A stretch of 42,718 nt of DNA from Planctomycetota bacterium (GTDB lineage Bacteria; Planctomycetota; UBA1135; GCA-002686595). Within the stretch, counting starts at the first letter, position 1; each line of letters opens with the position of its first letter. The stretch is from the NCBI GenBank assembly GCA_028823395.1, contig JAPKBO010000007.1, positions 1 to 42,718 on the forward strand. Reading direction: 5' to 3'. A program made the position numbers and the translations under genes. The notes under the pieces are model-generated. The model saw nothing but the letters and a program-made list of their open reading frames with translations, made no database searches and had not been told where the DNA came from. Below are positions 1-10,000 of the stretch, piece after piece.

Positions 1-763
1 GCATCGCACCCATGTCCAGTTTCTTGTTGGGTGTATCCCCCACTCTTGCGCCACGTCTGGCCATGAGTCCTACGAGTAGCCCGCCCGCACATGGGGCCGC
101 TCGGACGGTGGCCTCCAGCCCCTCGAAAAAATCCCCCATGATTGGATCCAGGATCAAGGATCCTTGGGCAATCTCAATGTCGTAGTCCAGCACCAGGTGG
201 CGACGCTTTCCGGCTGAGACCGTCGCAGATTTTCCGGTGGGTACGTGCAGCAAGTGACGGGAATGGCTGCTGGCCAACTCCAGAAGTGCGGGCACCTTGC
301 CCACGTCGATCAGGCTCTGCACGTCAACCGTTCCCGGCAAAGCCACGAAATCTAATGTCAACTCCGCCGCGGCCGTGTTCACCTCGCGGAGGAACCCAAG
401 CAGTCTAGCAACGTCCTCTTGCAGGCCAGCTGGGCCGATGACGAGCAGTCGTCCATCTTGGGTGTACTCCGCACGGCAACCCTCACCGCTTAGGCCGTCC
501 CCGAGCAGGTCCTCAAGCAGGCCAACGAAGTGTGAGGAACCCATGACGCGGTCCTCGAAGAATCCCCCCTCCTCGTCAGCCCTAATGCGAAGGGAAGGCA
601 GAAAGACCGTGGGCGAGGCTTGGTCCGGTTCGACCCCCAGGCCGGCCAGATCATGAACCACCAGACGGTGATCGGCGGTGGAACTATTACGGTCCCCATC
701 CTGAAAGGTGGGTGGCAGTGAAATGCCAGCTATGCAAGCGAGCAGGGCAGCAAAAATCATCAT
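1..763 (-). CDS. Exported protein with secretin-like segments, 3'-truncated by window edge
   Basis: An open frame on the minus strand runs without a stop from ATG at 763 through the left edge (254 codons visible), so the C-terminus is missing. The start is a double ATG preceded by AGGA at 9-base spacing. GTG at 835 and TTG at 820 are in-frame alternatives that would add a KR-containing n-region. The N-terminus (MMIFAALLACIAGISLP) looks like a signal peptide. Residues about 75-125 (FVGLLEDLLG ... GRLLVIGPAGLQEDVARLLGFLREV) have the alpha/beta pattern of secretin N-domain-like repeats. The later part (LVLDYDIEIAQGSLILDPIMG, then DFFEGLEATVRA) resembles the strand pattern near a secretin core. 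The secretin link is inferred from pattern only; otherwise a hypothetical exported protein. It is divergent from the tRNA. Confidence 0.72.
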   Translation of the reverse strand, partial: MMIFAALLACIAGISLPPTFQDGDRNSSTADHRLVVHDLAGLGVEPDQASPTVFLPSLRIRADEEGGFFEDRVMGSSHFVGLLEDLLGDGLSGEGCRAEYTQDGRLLVIGPAGLQEDVARLLGFLREVNTAAAELTLDFVALPGTVDVQSLIDVGKVPALLELASSHSRHLLHVPTGKSATVSAGKRRHLVLDYDIEIAQGSLILDPIMGDFFEGLEATVRAAPCAGGLLVGLMARRGARVGDTPNKKLDMGAM

Positions 764-906
764 GTACAGAAGTCCTAATCGTTTGAAGGGGCCAGGCGAG
801 GCGGGCCATTCGACTGTCAAGGGTACCCATTCCACGCCAATGGGCCCTGGGGGTGATCGTCTCTAGCTCAGTGCCAGCCACTAGTTACTCTCCTCTTCTG
901 CTCCGG

Positions 907-936
907 TTGACAGTCCCAGCCCCCCCTCCGTACTCT
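907..936 (+). promoter_or_regulatory. Sigma70-type promoter for tRNA-Gly
   Basis: A perfect -35 hexamer TTGACA lies at 907-912, followed by an 18-base C-rich spacer and a -10-like TACTCT at 931-936 (three of six consensus bases). The predicted transcription start falls at about 943, only a few bases before the mature tRNA 5' end at 950. It is the clearest promoter in the window; the weak -10 is the main reservation. Confidence 0.6.
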
Positions 937-949
937 CTCCCGCCTGGAT

Positions 950-1025
<76 letters not shown>

Positions 1026-1026
1026 T

Positions 1027-1036
1027 TCTAGCTAGA
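1027..1036. repeat. 10-bp perfect palindrome just after the tRNA
   Basis: TCTAGCTAGA is its own reverse complement and begins two bases after the tRNA CCA end. It has no loop, so it is a poor terminator hairpin. It could be a protein-binding site or chance; the sequence gives no function. Confidence 0.35.
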
Positions 1037-1199
1037 GGCGATCCCTAGACCCGCCGAACCTGCCCCTCGGAGCAGCTCGGCACCATCTAAGACCCGCTAG
1101 GATACCGGATTAGGCCGTACCCGCTTTCCAGGCAGGATTGTCGGATTACAGCTTTCAGTCACATGATCCCGCCATGGAACGGTTAATTTGATCTGCGCA

Positions 1200-1466
1200 A
1201 TGGAAATCAAGAACACCAACAAACGCCCCCTGCGGGTTCCCCTTCCCGCGGGCAAACGCCTCTTCCTGAAACCCGGCGAGAAAGGCCAGATCACGGCCAA
1301 GGCCGCAGAGCACCCTCCGGTAAAAAAACTGATCGACGAAGGAAGCATCGAGATCATGGATGTCGGTCGTGGCAAATCAAAAGCCTCCGGTGGCAGCGGA
1401 GGGATAAGCGGGTCACAAGACAGCAGCGGCGGCGACTCGGGAATGCGAAAAACCGGAGACCGCTAG
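1200..1466 (+). CDS. Small basic hypothetical protein with Gly/Ser-rich tail
   Basis: An 88-residue protein read from ATG at 1200; a TTG at 1188 would add four residues and no clear ribosome-binding site favours either. Residues 1-57 form a basic, probably beta-rich domain (KNTNKRPLRVPLPAGKRLFL, then PGEKGQI and VKKLIDEGSIEIMD). Residues 58-88 are a flexible Gly/Ser/Asp-rich tail. There is no signal peptide or membrane segment. I do not recognise a function. It sits alone downstream of tRNA-Gly, on the same strand, with a possible hairpin after its stop. Regular codon use and the coherent domain argue for a real gene. Confidence 0.6.
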   Translation: MEIKNTNKRPLRVPLPAGKRLFLKPGEKGQITAKAAEHPPVKKLIDEGSIEIMDVGRGKSKASGGSGGISGSQDSSGGDSGMRKTGDR

Positions 1467-1478
1467 CCGAGTCCAACA

Positions 1479-1502
1479 GCCCAGGGAAAGTGCCCTTTGG
1501 GC
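1479..1502 (+). terminator. Possible hairpin terminator after the small hypothetical gene
   Basis: GCCCAGGG and CCCTTTGGGC can pair as GCCCA/TGGGC plus GGG/CCC around a short loop, with two unpaired T. It lies about a dozen bases after the stop at 1466. No T-run follows, so intrinsic termination is uncertain. Confidence 0.3.
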
Positions 1503-1599
1503 CTGCACTCTCCATCGTTTCAGGCGGCCCATTGCGTTTTAGTCACGGGAAATCAGGCCTATAAAACCACACAAACGCATTTCCCCGCTGCTTCACACG

Positions 1600-2949
1600 A
1601 TGACTAAAGTCGCTCTCCCAGCCCTGATCGCGTTGCTGCTTTCGGCCGCAGCAGCCGCCCAGAAGCCGAACGTGGTGCTGATCATGGCAGACGATCTGGG
1701 CTACCACGATCTGGGTTCCTACGGCCACCCGAAGATCAGAACCCCGTTCCTGGATCAGCTCGCGCGGGACGGCTTGCGCCTGACCAGCTTCTATTCCGGC
1801 GCCACTGTTTGCACCCCATCGCGCATGGCGCTGATGACCGGTGCCTATGCAGCGCGCTGCGGATGGAGCAAGGGCGTTGTCGGCTACAAGATCGACTCGA
1901 ATGCAGGCATGAGTCCGGAGGCACTGACACTAGCCGATGTCTATAAATCCGAGGGTTACGCCACGGGGATGAGCGGCAAGTGGCACATCGGTGACGTCGG
2001 CCCGTGCCGGCCACACGTACGCAGCTTCGACTCGGCCTACTACATCGGCAAGAGCAACAACCAGACGACGAAGCTCTGGCGGGACGGTGAGCTGGTCGAG
2101 GACCCGTTCAGCAACCGCATGCTGACCGACCAGTTCACCGCTGAGGCGGTCACCTTCATCAAGGCGCACAAGCACGAGCCGTTCTTCCTCTACGTCCCCT
2201 ACACGGCTCCGCACTTTCCGGTGCAGGCGCATCCCGATTGGAAGGGCAAGTCGGCATTCGGTGTCTATGGCGACGTGGTCGAGGAGTTGGATGCGCGCGT
2301 CGGCCAGATCCTCGCCACCCTGAAAGCCGAGGGGATCGACCAGAACACGATCGTCGTGTTCATGTCAGACAATGGCCCAGAGCCGAACGAACAGGCCACG
2401 GCGGATCCCTACCGCGGGGTGAAGTGGGACGCGCTCGAGGGCGGCAACCGCGTCCCGTGCATCATCCGCTGGCCGGGCGTCATTCCCCCTGGCCAGACAT
2501 CCAACGCCCTGATCGCCTCGATCGACCTGCTGCCGACCCTGTGCCAGGCCTGCGACATCGATCTGTCCTCCAAGACCACGAGTAGCCCGGCCATCGACGG
2601 CGTCAGCGTCTGGGACACCCTGCTCGGCAAGCGGACGCCCCATCCGCGCCACGAGCTGCTCATCTGGCACGGCATGCAGGGCTTGCACGCCATCCGTGTC
2701 GACGACTGGAAGCTGTTCTTGAGTCGCCCCGGCGCCGCCCGCCACAACGCTAAGGACAGCCCCGAGACCGTCGCGCTGCTAGGTGAGATGCGCAGAGGCA
2801 AGGGTCCCGTGCTCTTCAACCTGGCTGATGACGTTGGCGAGCTGAAGGATCTCAGCGCCGAATTCCCGGAGAAGGTCGAGGAGTTGCGAGCGCTGGCCGA
2901 GCAGCGCCTGGCCGAGATCACGCGCAACGTCATTCCGTTGGTGCGCTAG
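1600..2949 (+). CDS. FGly-type sulfatase (arylsulfatase family S1), exported
   Basis: A 449-residue type I sulfatase that should hydrolyse sulfate esters, probably on sulfated polysaccharides, in the periplasm or outside. Residues 1-20 are a signal peptide ending in an Ala run. The domain opens with NVVLIMADDLG, supplying metal-binding Asp31 and Asp32. The signature CTPSRMALMTG carries Cys71 for conversion to formylglycine by an FGE-type enzyme; no such enzyme is in the window. GKWHIG and MSDNGPE (Asp257-Asn258) supply further active-site residues. The length fits a compact S1 enzyme. ATG at 1600 is preceded by a pyrimidine-rich stretch rather than a Shine-Dalgarno. The ThuA-like gene follows after 138 bases. 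Substrate cannot be told from sequence. Confidence 0.93.
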   Translation: MTKVALPALIALLLSAAAAAQKPNVVLIMADDLGYHDLGSYGHPKIRTPFLDQLARDGLRLTSFYSGATVCTPSRMALMTGAYAARCGWSKGVVGYKIDSNAGMSPEALTLADVYKSEGYATGMSGKWHIGDVGPCRPHVRSFDSAYYIGKSNNQTTKLWRDGELVEDPFSNRMLTDQFTAEAVTFIKAHKHEPFFLYVPYTAPHFPVQAHPDWKGKSAFGVYGDVVEELDARVGQILATLKAEGIDQNTIVVFMSDNGPEPNEQATADPYRGVKWDALEGGNRVPCIIRWPGVIPPGQTSNALIASIDLLPTLCQACDIDLSSKTTSSPAIDGVSVWDTLLGKRTPHPRHELLIWHGMQGLHAIRVDDWKLFLSRPGAARHNAKDSPETVALLGEMRRGKGPVLFNLADDVGELKDLSAEFPEKVEELRALAEQRLAEITRNVIPLVR

Positions 2950-3087
2950 ACGCTATAGCTTCGGCTGGAGCAACGGCCTGCCGCCCACGCCGGGCAGAGT
3001 TGGAGGGGCTGTTCTGAGGGCCAAGTTCGAGCCGGAGGCTTCCCGCAGTGATTGGGCAGACGTACCCTGGGTGGCATGGAGTCCCCG

Positions 3088-4152
3088 ATGAAACTGCATG
3101 CCCCTAGTGCCCTCGTCACCCTCGGCGTCGTAGGCCTCGCTGCCTTCCTGTCCACGTGGATAACCTCCTGTAACGCGACCGTGGTTTCTCCTCATCCCCT
3201 CCCTCCGGATTCAAGATGGCTGACCTACCCCGGTGCCGAGGGGCCAGGAGCCGGCAAGCACATCGTCCTGATCGCTGCCGATCAGGAATACCGCAGCGAA
3301 CAGTCGCTGCCCATGCTGGCCAGGACACTCTCGGAACACCACGGCTTTCACTGCACGGTGCTCTTCAGTGTGAACGCTGACGGCCTCGTGGATCCGACGA
3401 AGAAGATTCGCTGGGAAGACAAGGAGATCATTCACGACATTCCCGGAATCGAGCACCTCCGAGAAGCCGACCTACTGATCCTGTTCAGCCGCCTGATCAC
3501 GCTGCCCGACGAGCAACTCGCGCCCATTCACGACTATCTCGACTCGGGGAAGCCCATCATCGCCTTGCGTACGGCGAATCACGGGTTCATCGACTTCCGT
3601 TACGAAATCGACGGGCACAATGTCAGCTTTGGGGATGACGTGCTCGGTGGTTCGTTCCGCGGCCACCACGGCCGCTGGCACCAGGACTCGACGCGCGGAA
3701 TTATCGTCGAAGAGAACCGTGGGCACCCGATCCTCACCGGCGTGAGCGACATTTGGGGACCTTCCGACGTCTATCGGACCTACGAAGAGGGTGGCAGCCT
3801 GCCCCCGGGATGCGTGCCGCTGGTCATGGGGCAGCCCCTGATGAGCCGTAACCACGATGACCCGCCCAACGAAGACCTCATCGCACTGCCCGTTGCCTGG
3901 ACCAAGACCTGGATCGGTAAAGCGGGTAAGAGCGCGCGTGTCTTCCACTCGACCATGGGTAGTGCAAAGGATTTTGAGAGTGCAGGCCTGCGACGCCTCC
4001 TATTCAACGCGTGCTACTGGTGCCTGGAGATGGAGACACAACTGCGCGAGAACTCAAGCGTCGAGATCCTGGGCAATTATTATCCGCTGGCAAGCGGCTT
4101 CAACTACGCCGAGTTGGGTGTCGTCCCCCACAAGCCCGCCTACTACCGATAG
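3088..4152 (+). CDS. ThuA-like domain lipoprotein
   Basis: A 354-residue protein read from ATG at 3088, chosen because GGAG lies six bases upstream; ATG 3076 and TTG 3052 are alternatives. The N-terminus has a hydrophobic segment ending ITSC, a plausible lipobox. The rest is a class I amidotransferase-fold, ThuA-like domain: KHIVLIAADQEYRSEQSLPM, then ADLLILFSRL, then KPIIALRTANHGF, then GHHGRWH. As in ThuA relatives, Arg-Thr-Ala replaces the nucleophilic-Cys elbow of true amidotransferases. These proteins are common in Planctomycetota and often linked to sugar metabolism, but biochemical function is poorly established. A paralogue sits at the right edge of the window. Confidence 0.88.
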   Translation: MKLHAPSALVTLGVVGLAAFLSTWITSCNATVVSPHPLPPDSRWLTYPGAEGPGAGKHIVLIAADQEYRSEQSLPMLARTLSEHHGFHCTVLFSVNADGLVDPTKKIRWEDKEIIHDIPGIEHLREADLLILFSRLITLPDEQLAPIHDYLDSGKPIIALRTANHGFIDFRYEIDGHNVSFGDDVLGGSFRGHHGRWHQDSTRGIIVEENRGHPILTGVSDIWGPSDVYRTYEEGGSLPPGCVPLVMGQPLMSRNHDDPPNEDLIALPVAWTKTWIGKAGKSARVFHSTMGSAKDFESAGLRRLLFNACYWCLEMETQLRENSSVEILGNYYPLASGFNYAELGVVPHKPAYYR

Positions 4153-4219
4153 ATCGCGGGCGCGGTGGAACGGGGCACGGCCGGTGATCGAAGCGTCAGG
4201 CGCGGCGCTTGCCGAACAC

Positions 4220-5647
4220 CTAGCGGTTCTGACCCAAGGCTCGGGCAAGAATCCAGGTGGCGCGCAGCCGATCCACGCGAGCGCGGGCCACAGCCATGCT
4301 CGCTCCAACGAGATCTGATTGGGCGGCGAGGGCTTCCAGCAGCAGGCCCGCGCCCGCCGCATGGCGTTCTTCGGCCAATCGCGCTCCGGCGTCGGCCGCA
4401 GACAGACGCGCCTGCGCCAGATCATGCCGGCTGACAGCAGCCTCCAACCCAGCACCCGCCTCGGCGACCTGCGCTTCGATTAGGCGCCGCAGTTGGGCGA
4501 GCTCAAGGACGGCCTGGGCTTCGCGTGCCCTGGCGCGCTTGGCCTGGCCCGCCATGCCCAAGCCCAGGTTCCAGGACACGCCCAGCGCATGCACCATGGA
4601 GTCCGAACCTTCGCCTAGCTCGGGACCAAACTCACCCTCGAAGACTGAGGCCTGAAAGGTGGGCAGAAGCCAGCGGCGGGATTCGCCACGGGCCTCAAGC
4701 CTCGCAGCGCGTACTCGGGCTTGCGCCGCGGCTAACTCCGGCCGTTGAAGCCGGGCGCGCTCGGCCAAAGACAGGTCTCCCTCCTCGGAATCCTCTCCGC
4801 CGAGATCCAACTCGGCCATGAGGTCATCCCCTCCGGCCCATTGTTCCAGGGTCAGGGGAGCCTGAGCCTGCCAGTCCCGGCCAGGATCCAAGTCCAGGTG
4901 CATGGCCAACCGGGCGGCCGCCACAGAGCGTCGCCGGTCCGCCTCCACAACCAGGGCACTGACCTGGGCCGTGTGAGCCACCGCGCGTTGATAGTTCACT
5001 TCAAGACCCGCTCCACCCTCAAAGCGAGCTCCCTCGACACGCTCAAGCTCCTGGGCATGGGAGCGCGCTTCGAATGCGATCTCCACTTCGAACTGCGCCT
5101 CAAGTAAATTCAGGAACAGAATCGCAGCACGCTGGCGCGTAGATTGCCGCGCAGCATCCGTCAGAGAGCGCTGGGCGGCCAGCCGCTCGTTGGCTGCACG
5201 TGGAGCAAAGAGCGCATCGGCCAAGTCCAGTTCGAGGGAGAGGCCCACACCTTCCCGCGCGTTGCGCTTGTTTTGGGGGCTGAATATGCCATCTGTAGCC
5301 TGAACCGAGCCATCGTTGTGCCAGGTATCCGCGGAGAAGGACAGTTCGGGAATCCAGGCGGCGCGCGCCATCTGAGCCTCGGCTGCGGAGATGCTCAAGC
5401 GCGTGCGCGCCAGGGCCATGTCCAATCCCTGGTTCACCGCAAGGTCCAAGACCTGGTCCAGTTGCAGGAGCCGGCCGAGAGCCTCGGTCGATTGGCTCTG
5501 CCCTCCCTTCCGCCCGTTCGAATCCAGGTGAACGTTGCTGAAATCCGTCTCTGCCAAGCCTTCCCGGCGTGGGCCACGGCAACTGGCTGCGGAAAGCAGT
5601 ATGCAAAGGCCTAAAAGCGGACCCAGAGTACCGAGGCGATGGCTCAC
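4220..5647 (-). CDS. TolC/OprM-like outer-membrane efflux lipoprotein
   Basis: A 475-residue outer-membrane channel of the RND efflux operon. Residues 1-23 form a lipoprotein-type signal ending LSAASC. The remainder is a duplicated outer-membrane efflux protein domain dominated by long Ala/Arg/Glu-rich helices (for example LDLAVNQGLDMALARTRLSI, and QRPELAAAQARVRAARLEA near residues 300-320), as in the NodT/OprM group. Its ATG overlaps the stop of the adaptor gene by four bases (ATGA), so translation is probably coupled. It is the last gene of the permease-adaptor-channel operon and converges on the ThuA-like gene across 67 bases. Confidence 0.9.
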   Translation of the reverse strand: MSHRLGTLGPLLGLCILLSAASCRGPRREGLAETDFSNVHLDSNGRKGGQSQSTEALGRLLQLDQVLDLAVNQGLDMALARTRLSISAAEAQMARAAWIPELSFSADTWHNDGSVQATDGIFSPQNKRNAREGVGLSLELDLADALFAPRAANERLAAQRSLTDAARQSTRQRAAILFLNLLEAQFEVEIAFEARSHAQELERVEGARFEGGAGLEVNYQRAVAHTAQVSALVVEADRRRSVAAARLAMHLDLDPGRDWQAQAPLTLEQWAGGDDLMAELDLGGEDSEEGDLSLAERARLQRPELAAAQARVRAARLEARGESRRWLLPTFQASVFEGEFGPELGEGSDSMVHALGVSWNLGLGMAGQAKRARAREAQAVLELAQLRRLIEAQVAEAGAGLEAAVSRHDLAQARLSAADAGARLAEERHAAGAGLLLEALAAQSDLVGASMAVARARVDRLRATWILARALGQNR

Positions 5648-6999
5648 TTGGAGTCCCCTTCAACGACCTCGATCGCCGCCCCATCACGCAAGCCGGAGAG
5701 TCCGGCGGAGATGATTGCCTCTGAACCGCTCAAGCCCTCCTGGATTTCCGTGACTATTCCATCGTCCAGTCCAAGGGTGACCACCACTTGCGCAGCCGTC
5801 CCTCCCTGTGCAACCCAGACGTAGGTCTCTGGTTCGCCATCCGAACCCGAGCGGGTGTGCACGGCACCTCCGGGCAACACGATCGCGCCGGGAATAGACC
5901 GCAACTCAATCTCGACATTGCAGAACATCCCGGGGCGCAGACTGCCGGCCGAATTATCCAGGTCCACTTCAGCCCTCACGGTTCGAGTGGAGCGATCGAG
6001 GGCACCAGAAATGCGTGACAACGAGGCCTCAAGCGGCTCGACGCCCGGCACGCGAAAAATCAACTGCACCCTCTGACCTACGGCGATGCGCACTGAATCA
6101 CCTTCGGTCACCGGCAAGACGACCCGCAGCACGCGGGTGTCCATCAGCGTCAGCACCATGGATTGGTTTGCCAATACGTGGGCCCCGGGATGCAGATGAC
6201 GCCCGGTAACCACAGCCTCATCGTAGGGACAAACGAGCTGGCAGAAGCCCACGCGGGTGCGCACCTCAGCCGCAGCCGCCCGAGCCGCCTCCACCAAAGC
6301 TCCCGCCGCATCCACCCCAACCTGGGCGCTGGTTACCGAAGCGCTGGCAGCCGCCGCACGAGCCTCAGCTGCACCGATGCGAGCTTGGGCGATGTCGACT
6401 TCGGAGTCGGCCATGCTCCGGGCAGCCTGTGCCGAAGCCAGCGCACCCTCGGAAGCCTCCAGTTGTTCTGCGGTAGCTGCTCCCTGCTCCACCAGCCGGC
6501 GCGTACGTTGAGTTTCTTTCTCCTGGACGCCCTCCAGTATGGCTGCCATCTCTGCCTGATGATGACGACTACTGAGGATGGCTCGGGCCACACTCACGTC
6601 AGCTGTTCCCTCATCACGGGCGGCCTTGGCGTCGGCAAGGCCAGCCTGAGCCTGGCTCACTCCGGCTTCAGTAGCGCGAGACTGTGCTTCGGCTCGCGAG
6701 AGGGCCGCAGTCAGATCCGGCGCATCGACTTGCGCCAAGATATCTCCTCGCCGCACACGGTCGCCTACGTCCACGGAAACCGATCCAAGGTATCCAGTGA
6801 CGCGCGGCACCACGTCTGCGCTGGCCGTGGGCTCCAGGGTACCTACGAGACTCACGCTCTCAATGAGGTCGGCGCGACCGGGGCGAATGACGGAGACCCG
6901 CTGAGCGCTCTGGCTGGAAGCGATCGGCGCCCAAGCAACTGTCAAGGGGATCAATGCCAGTTGAAGAAGAACTGTCGAGCGAAGATGGATTTGCAACAT
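5644..6999 (-). CDS. RND efflux periplasmic adaptor (membrane fusion protein)
   Basis: A 451-residue adaptor joining permease and outer-membrane channel. I chose ATG at 6999, 13 bases after the permease stop; TTG at 7035 is in frame but would overlap the permease. The N-terminus is a signal peptide (LQIHLRSTVLLQLALIPLTV). A barrel-sandwich half-motif follows (VVPRVTGYLGSVSVDVGDRV). Then comes an unusually long Ala/Glu-rich coiled-coil hairpin spanning about residues 90-240, the second sandwich half, and a beta-barrel (RTVRAEVDLDN, LRPGMFCNVEIEL). The long hairpin suits docking to a TolC-type tunnel. Confidence 0.9.
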   Translation of the reverse strand: MLQIHLRSTVLLQLALIPLTVAWAPIASSQSAQRVSVIRPGRADLIESVSLVGTLEPTASADVVPRVTGYLGSVSVDVGDRVRRGDILAQVDAPDLTAALSRAEAQSRATEAGVSQAQAGLADAKAARDEGTADVSVARAILSSRHHQAEMAAILEGVQEKETQRTRRLVEQGAATAEQLEASEGALASAQAARSMADSEVDIAQARIGAAEARAAAASASVTSAQVGVDAAGALVEAARAAAAEVRTRVGFCQLVCPYDEAVVTGRHLHPGAHVLANQSMVLTLMDTRVLRVVLPVTEGDSVRIAVGQRVQLIFRVPGVEPLEASLSRISGALDRSTRTVRAEVDLDNSAGSLRPGMFCNVEIELRSIPGAIVLPGGAVHTRSGSDGEPETYVWVAQGGTAAQVVVTLGLDDGIVTEIQEGLSGSEAIISAGLSGLRDGAAIEVVEGDSK

Positions 7000-7012
7000 G
7001 GGACCGCTGGCG

Positions 7013-10000
7013 TCAGGCGCCGAGTTCGAGGTCAATTTCCGGAGTGGCGCGCACGTGGCGGCCGAGGATGCTGTAGAGGGCGGGAACGACGAAGAGGGTC
7101 AGGAGGGCTCCGCCAAGAACGGCGCCGATAATGGCGCGCGCCAAAGGAACGTTGCCTTCACCGCCCTGACCCAGGCCGATAGCCATGGGCAGAAGGGCGA
7201 GAACCGTGGTGGCCGAAGCCATCAGCAGGGGACGTAGTCGCACACGCGCGGCTTCGAGGATGGCCTCCTCCAAAGGTACGCCCTCGCGCTGTCTGGAAGC
7301 GGCAAAGTCCACGAGCAGAATCGCGTATTCCACCACCAGCCCGACCATCAGGATCAGACCCATGAATGAGGGGATCGAGAGATTTGTGTCGGTGAGCCAG
7401 AGCACTCCGACCACACCCACCAAACCCATGGGCACGGCCAGGTAGATCACGATGGGCAATACGAAGGAGCGCAGTTGGGCGACGAGCACAAGGAACACCA
7501 GGATGGCCGCCACGATCAGTCCCGTGCCGAATTGGCCGAAGGACTCCGTCATGGCTGCTACCTCGCCCTGCAGGGACCAGGTGTAACCAGACCCGTGCTT
7601 CTCCATCAACGCTGCGAGGCGCGGGGAGTTCTCCAGACGCTCGGCGATGTCCGCGTTGACCGATCCAAGGTCACGGCCTTCGACGTTGGCATAAACGTCC
7701 ACGGTGCGCGTAATGTTGATGTGGCGCACGACTGCCGGAGATGTGGTGCGGCGCAGGGTTGCCACACTCTTCAGGAGCACCGGTGCCTCGGACTTGGCGC
7801 CCACGATGGGCACATTCAAAAGCGTGTTGAAGTCCTGAATGTCCTCTTCCGCGTACTGAGCACCGATCAGATAGTGGTTGCCATTGGGCGCGATCCAGAA
7901 GGCAGGCGAAAAGTTAACCGATGAGTTAATGGCAGTGGTCACGTTCTTGACCACGTCTTCCTGCGTCAGACCCAGGTAGGCCGCTTTGGTTCGGTCGACC
8001 TCGATTTGTATGGACGGGTAGTCCAATGGCTGGGCCACGCGAACGTCGCGGGCTCCCTCGACGGCGCGGATCTCATCGACGATTGCATTGGCGATCTCGT
8101 GGGACGCCTCGAGCTTAGAACCCTGCACCTGCACATCGATGGGCGCGGGCAGGCCCATGTTGAGAGCCGCCGTCAACATGCCGCCGGTGTCGAAACTGAA
8201 CTCTAGCCCTGGGAATCGACGATTGAGTTCGGGTCTCAGTTCAGATACCCACTCCTGTGCGGTGCGATCACGCGTGGGTTTGAGCTGTGCCAGGACAAAG
8301 GCGTCCATGGGCCCGTTGTTGGGTGTGTAGGCGGCGGGCCAGTCGTAGAGCACGCCGATGTTTGTGATCAAAAGCGCCAGTGAGGAGTCGGGTGCGACAT
8401 CGTTCGGGTCGGCAACCCCCATCAGATCCTCCATGGCAGCCTCGACCTCGGCCATGATCTCTTCGGTGCGTTCCAGCCGCGTGCCCAGGGGGGCGCGCAC
8501 CAAGACGGTGAACTGACCCGAATCGACGCGCGGGAAGAGCTCCGTGCCAAGCTGACCCAACCCAATCACTCCGCCGGCGCCAAGCACCATCGCTACGCCG
8601 ACCACGGCCCAACGCGCCTTGAGCGCAAAAACCACGAGAGACCGATAGATGCCGTTGATGCGCCTGGTCAAGGCGCCCTCTTTGATCTCCTCCTCGGGCA
8701 TGATCTTTGCGGCAAGCGCCGGAATGACCGTCATGGACACCAAGTACGAGGTGACGCTGGCAAAGGTCACCGCGAGAGCCAGAGGCGTAAACAGGTAACG
8801 CGCCATGCCCGACAGGAACACTACCGGGAAGAAGACCACCACGAAGGTAAGGGTCGAGATGAACACGGGCACTGCCACCTCACGCGCACCGTCGTAGGCG
8901 GCCAGGGTGCGACTCTTACCCATGCGCTGGTGCCGCGCGATGTTTTCTGTGACCACGATGGCCTGGTCCACGAGGATACCCACCGCCAAACTCAAGCCGC
9001 CGAGGGTCATGGCGTTGAGGGTATTGTCGGTGAAAAACAAGCCTATGAAGGCACCTAGCATGGCTAGGGGCAGGGCAACGAGCACCAGAATCGTGTGCCG
9101 CACGCTTCCCAGGAAGAGCAAGACCACGAGCGCCACCATGGCGGCGCCTATATAGCCGGCCATGGTCAGGGAATCGATGGTTCCACGCACGATGGCCGAT
9201 TGATCCATGACCACGTCCATGCGCAGGTCGGCGGCTTTGGGATCGAAGCCGCGGATACGCTCCAAGATACGGGAGCTCTTAGCCCTAACCTCATCCACGA
9301 TAGCCAAGGTGTTGGCACCGGGCTGTCGGTAGATTGGGATGTAGACCTGGCGCCGCCCGTTAATGCGCACGATGTTGGACTGGATCTGGTGCGTGTCCTT
9401 GGCCTGACCCACGTCCCGTAGGAAGACAGGACGTTCGCCATCCACGACGATCGGCGTATCGTCGAGCTCAGGAACGTGCTCCACCATGGCGTTCGTGATC
9501 ACCAGATAATCGCGATCACCCATCTTGACCGAGCCCGTCGGCACGAAGGGGTTGGCCGACTGGATGGCCTCGGTTACCTGCAGAGGCGAGAGCCCACGCG
9601 CTTCCAACTCGTCCCTGTCTACCTCCGCCAGAATGCGTCGAAGAACCCCTCCGTAGACCGCCGGAGCCACCACTCCTCGAATGGCCTGCAAGCGGTTGCG
9701 CATTTCGTAATAGGCGACGTCATAGAGTTCCTTCTCACTCATCGTCTCCGATGAAACCGCCAACAGGCACAGAGGCACGGACGCCGTCGGGTCAAAGGGC
9801 ATGACCATGGGCGGCAGAGTGCCGGGCGGCAGATAGAACATGTCGCTCATGGCCAGCGAGGTGACCTGCGACATGGCGTCCGCGTCGTCGATGTCCTCGC
9901 GGAAGAAGTCCTTGACGATACACACACCCAGCATGGCCTTAGCCTCTTGGTGAGCGATCCCCACGGACTGCCCCGTCCACCTCTGTAGCCGGGACATGAT

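Noticed and set aside
490-881. Apparent broken or frameshifted small genes at the left end
   Set aside because: Short open frames there are shadows; the third minus-strand frame is continuous from 763 to the window edge, so there is no frameshift.
6163-7131. A 322-codon open frame on + antisense to the RND adaptor
   Set aside because: Low-complexity, family-less translation opposite a clear membrane fusion protein; typical high-GC shadow.
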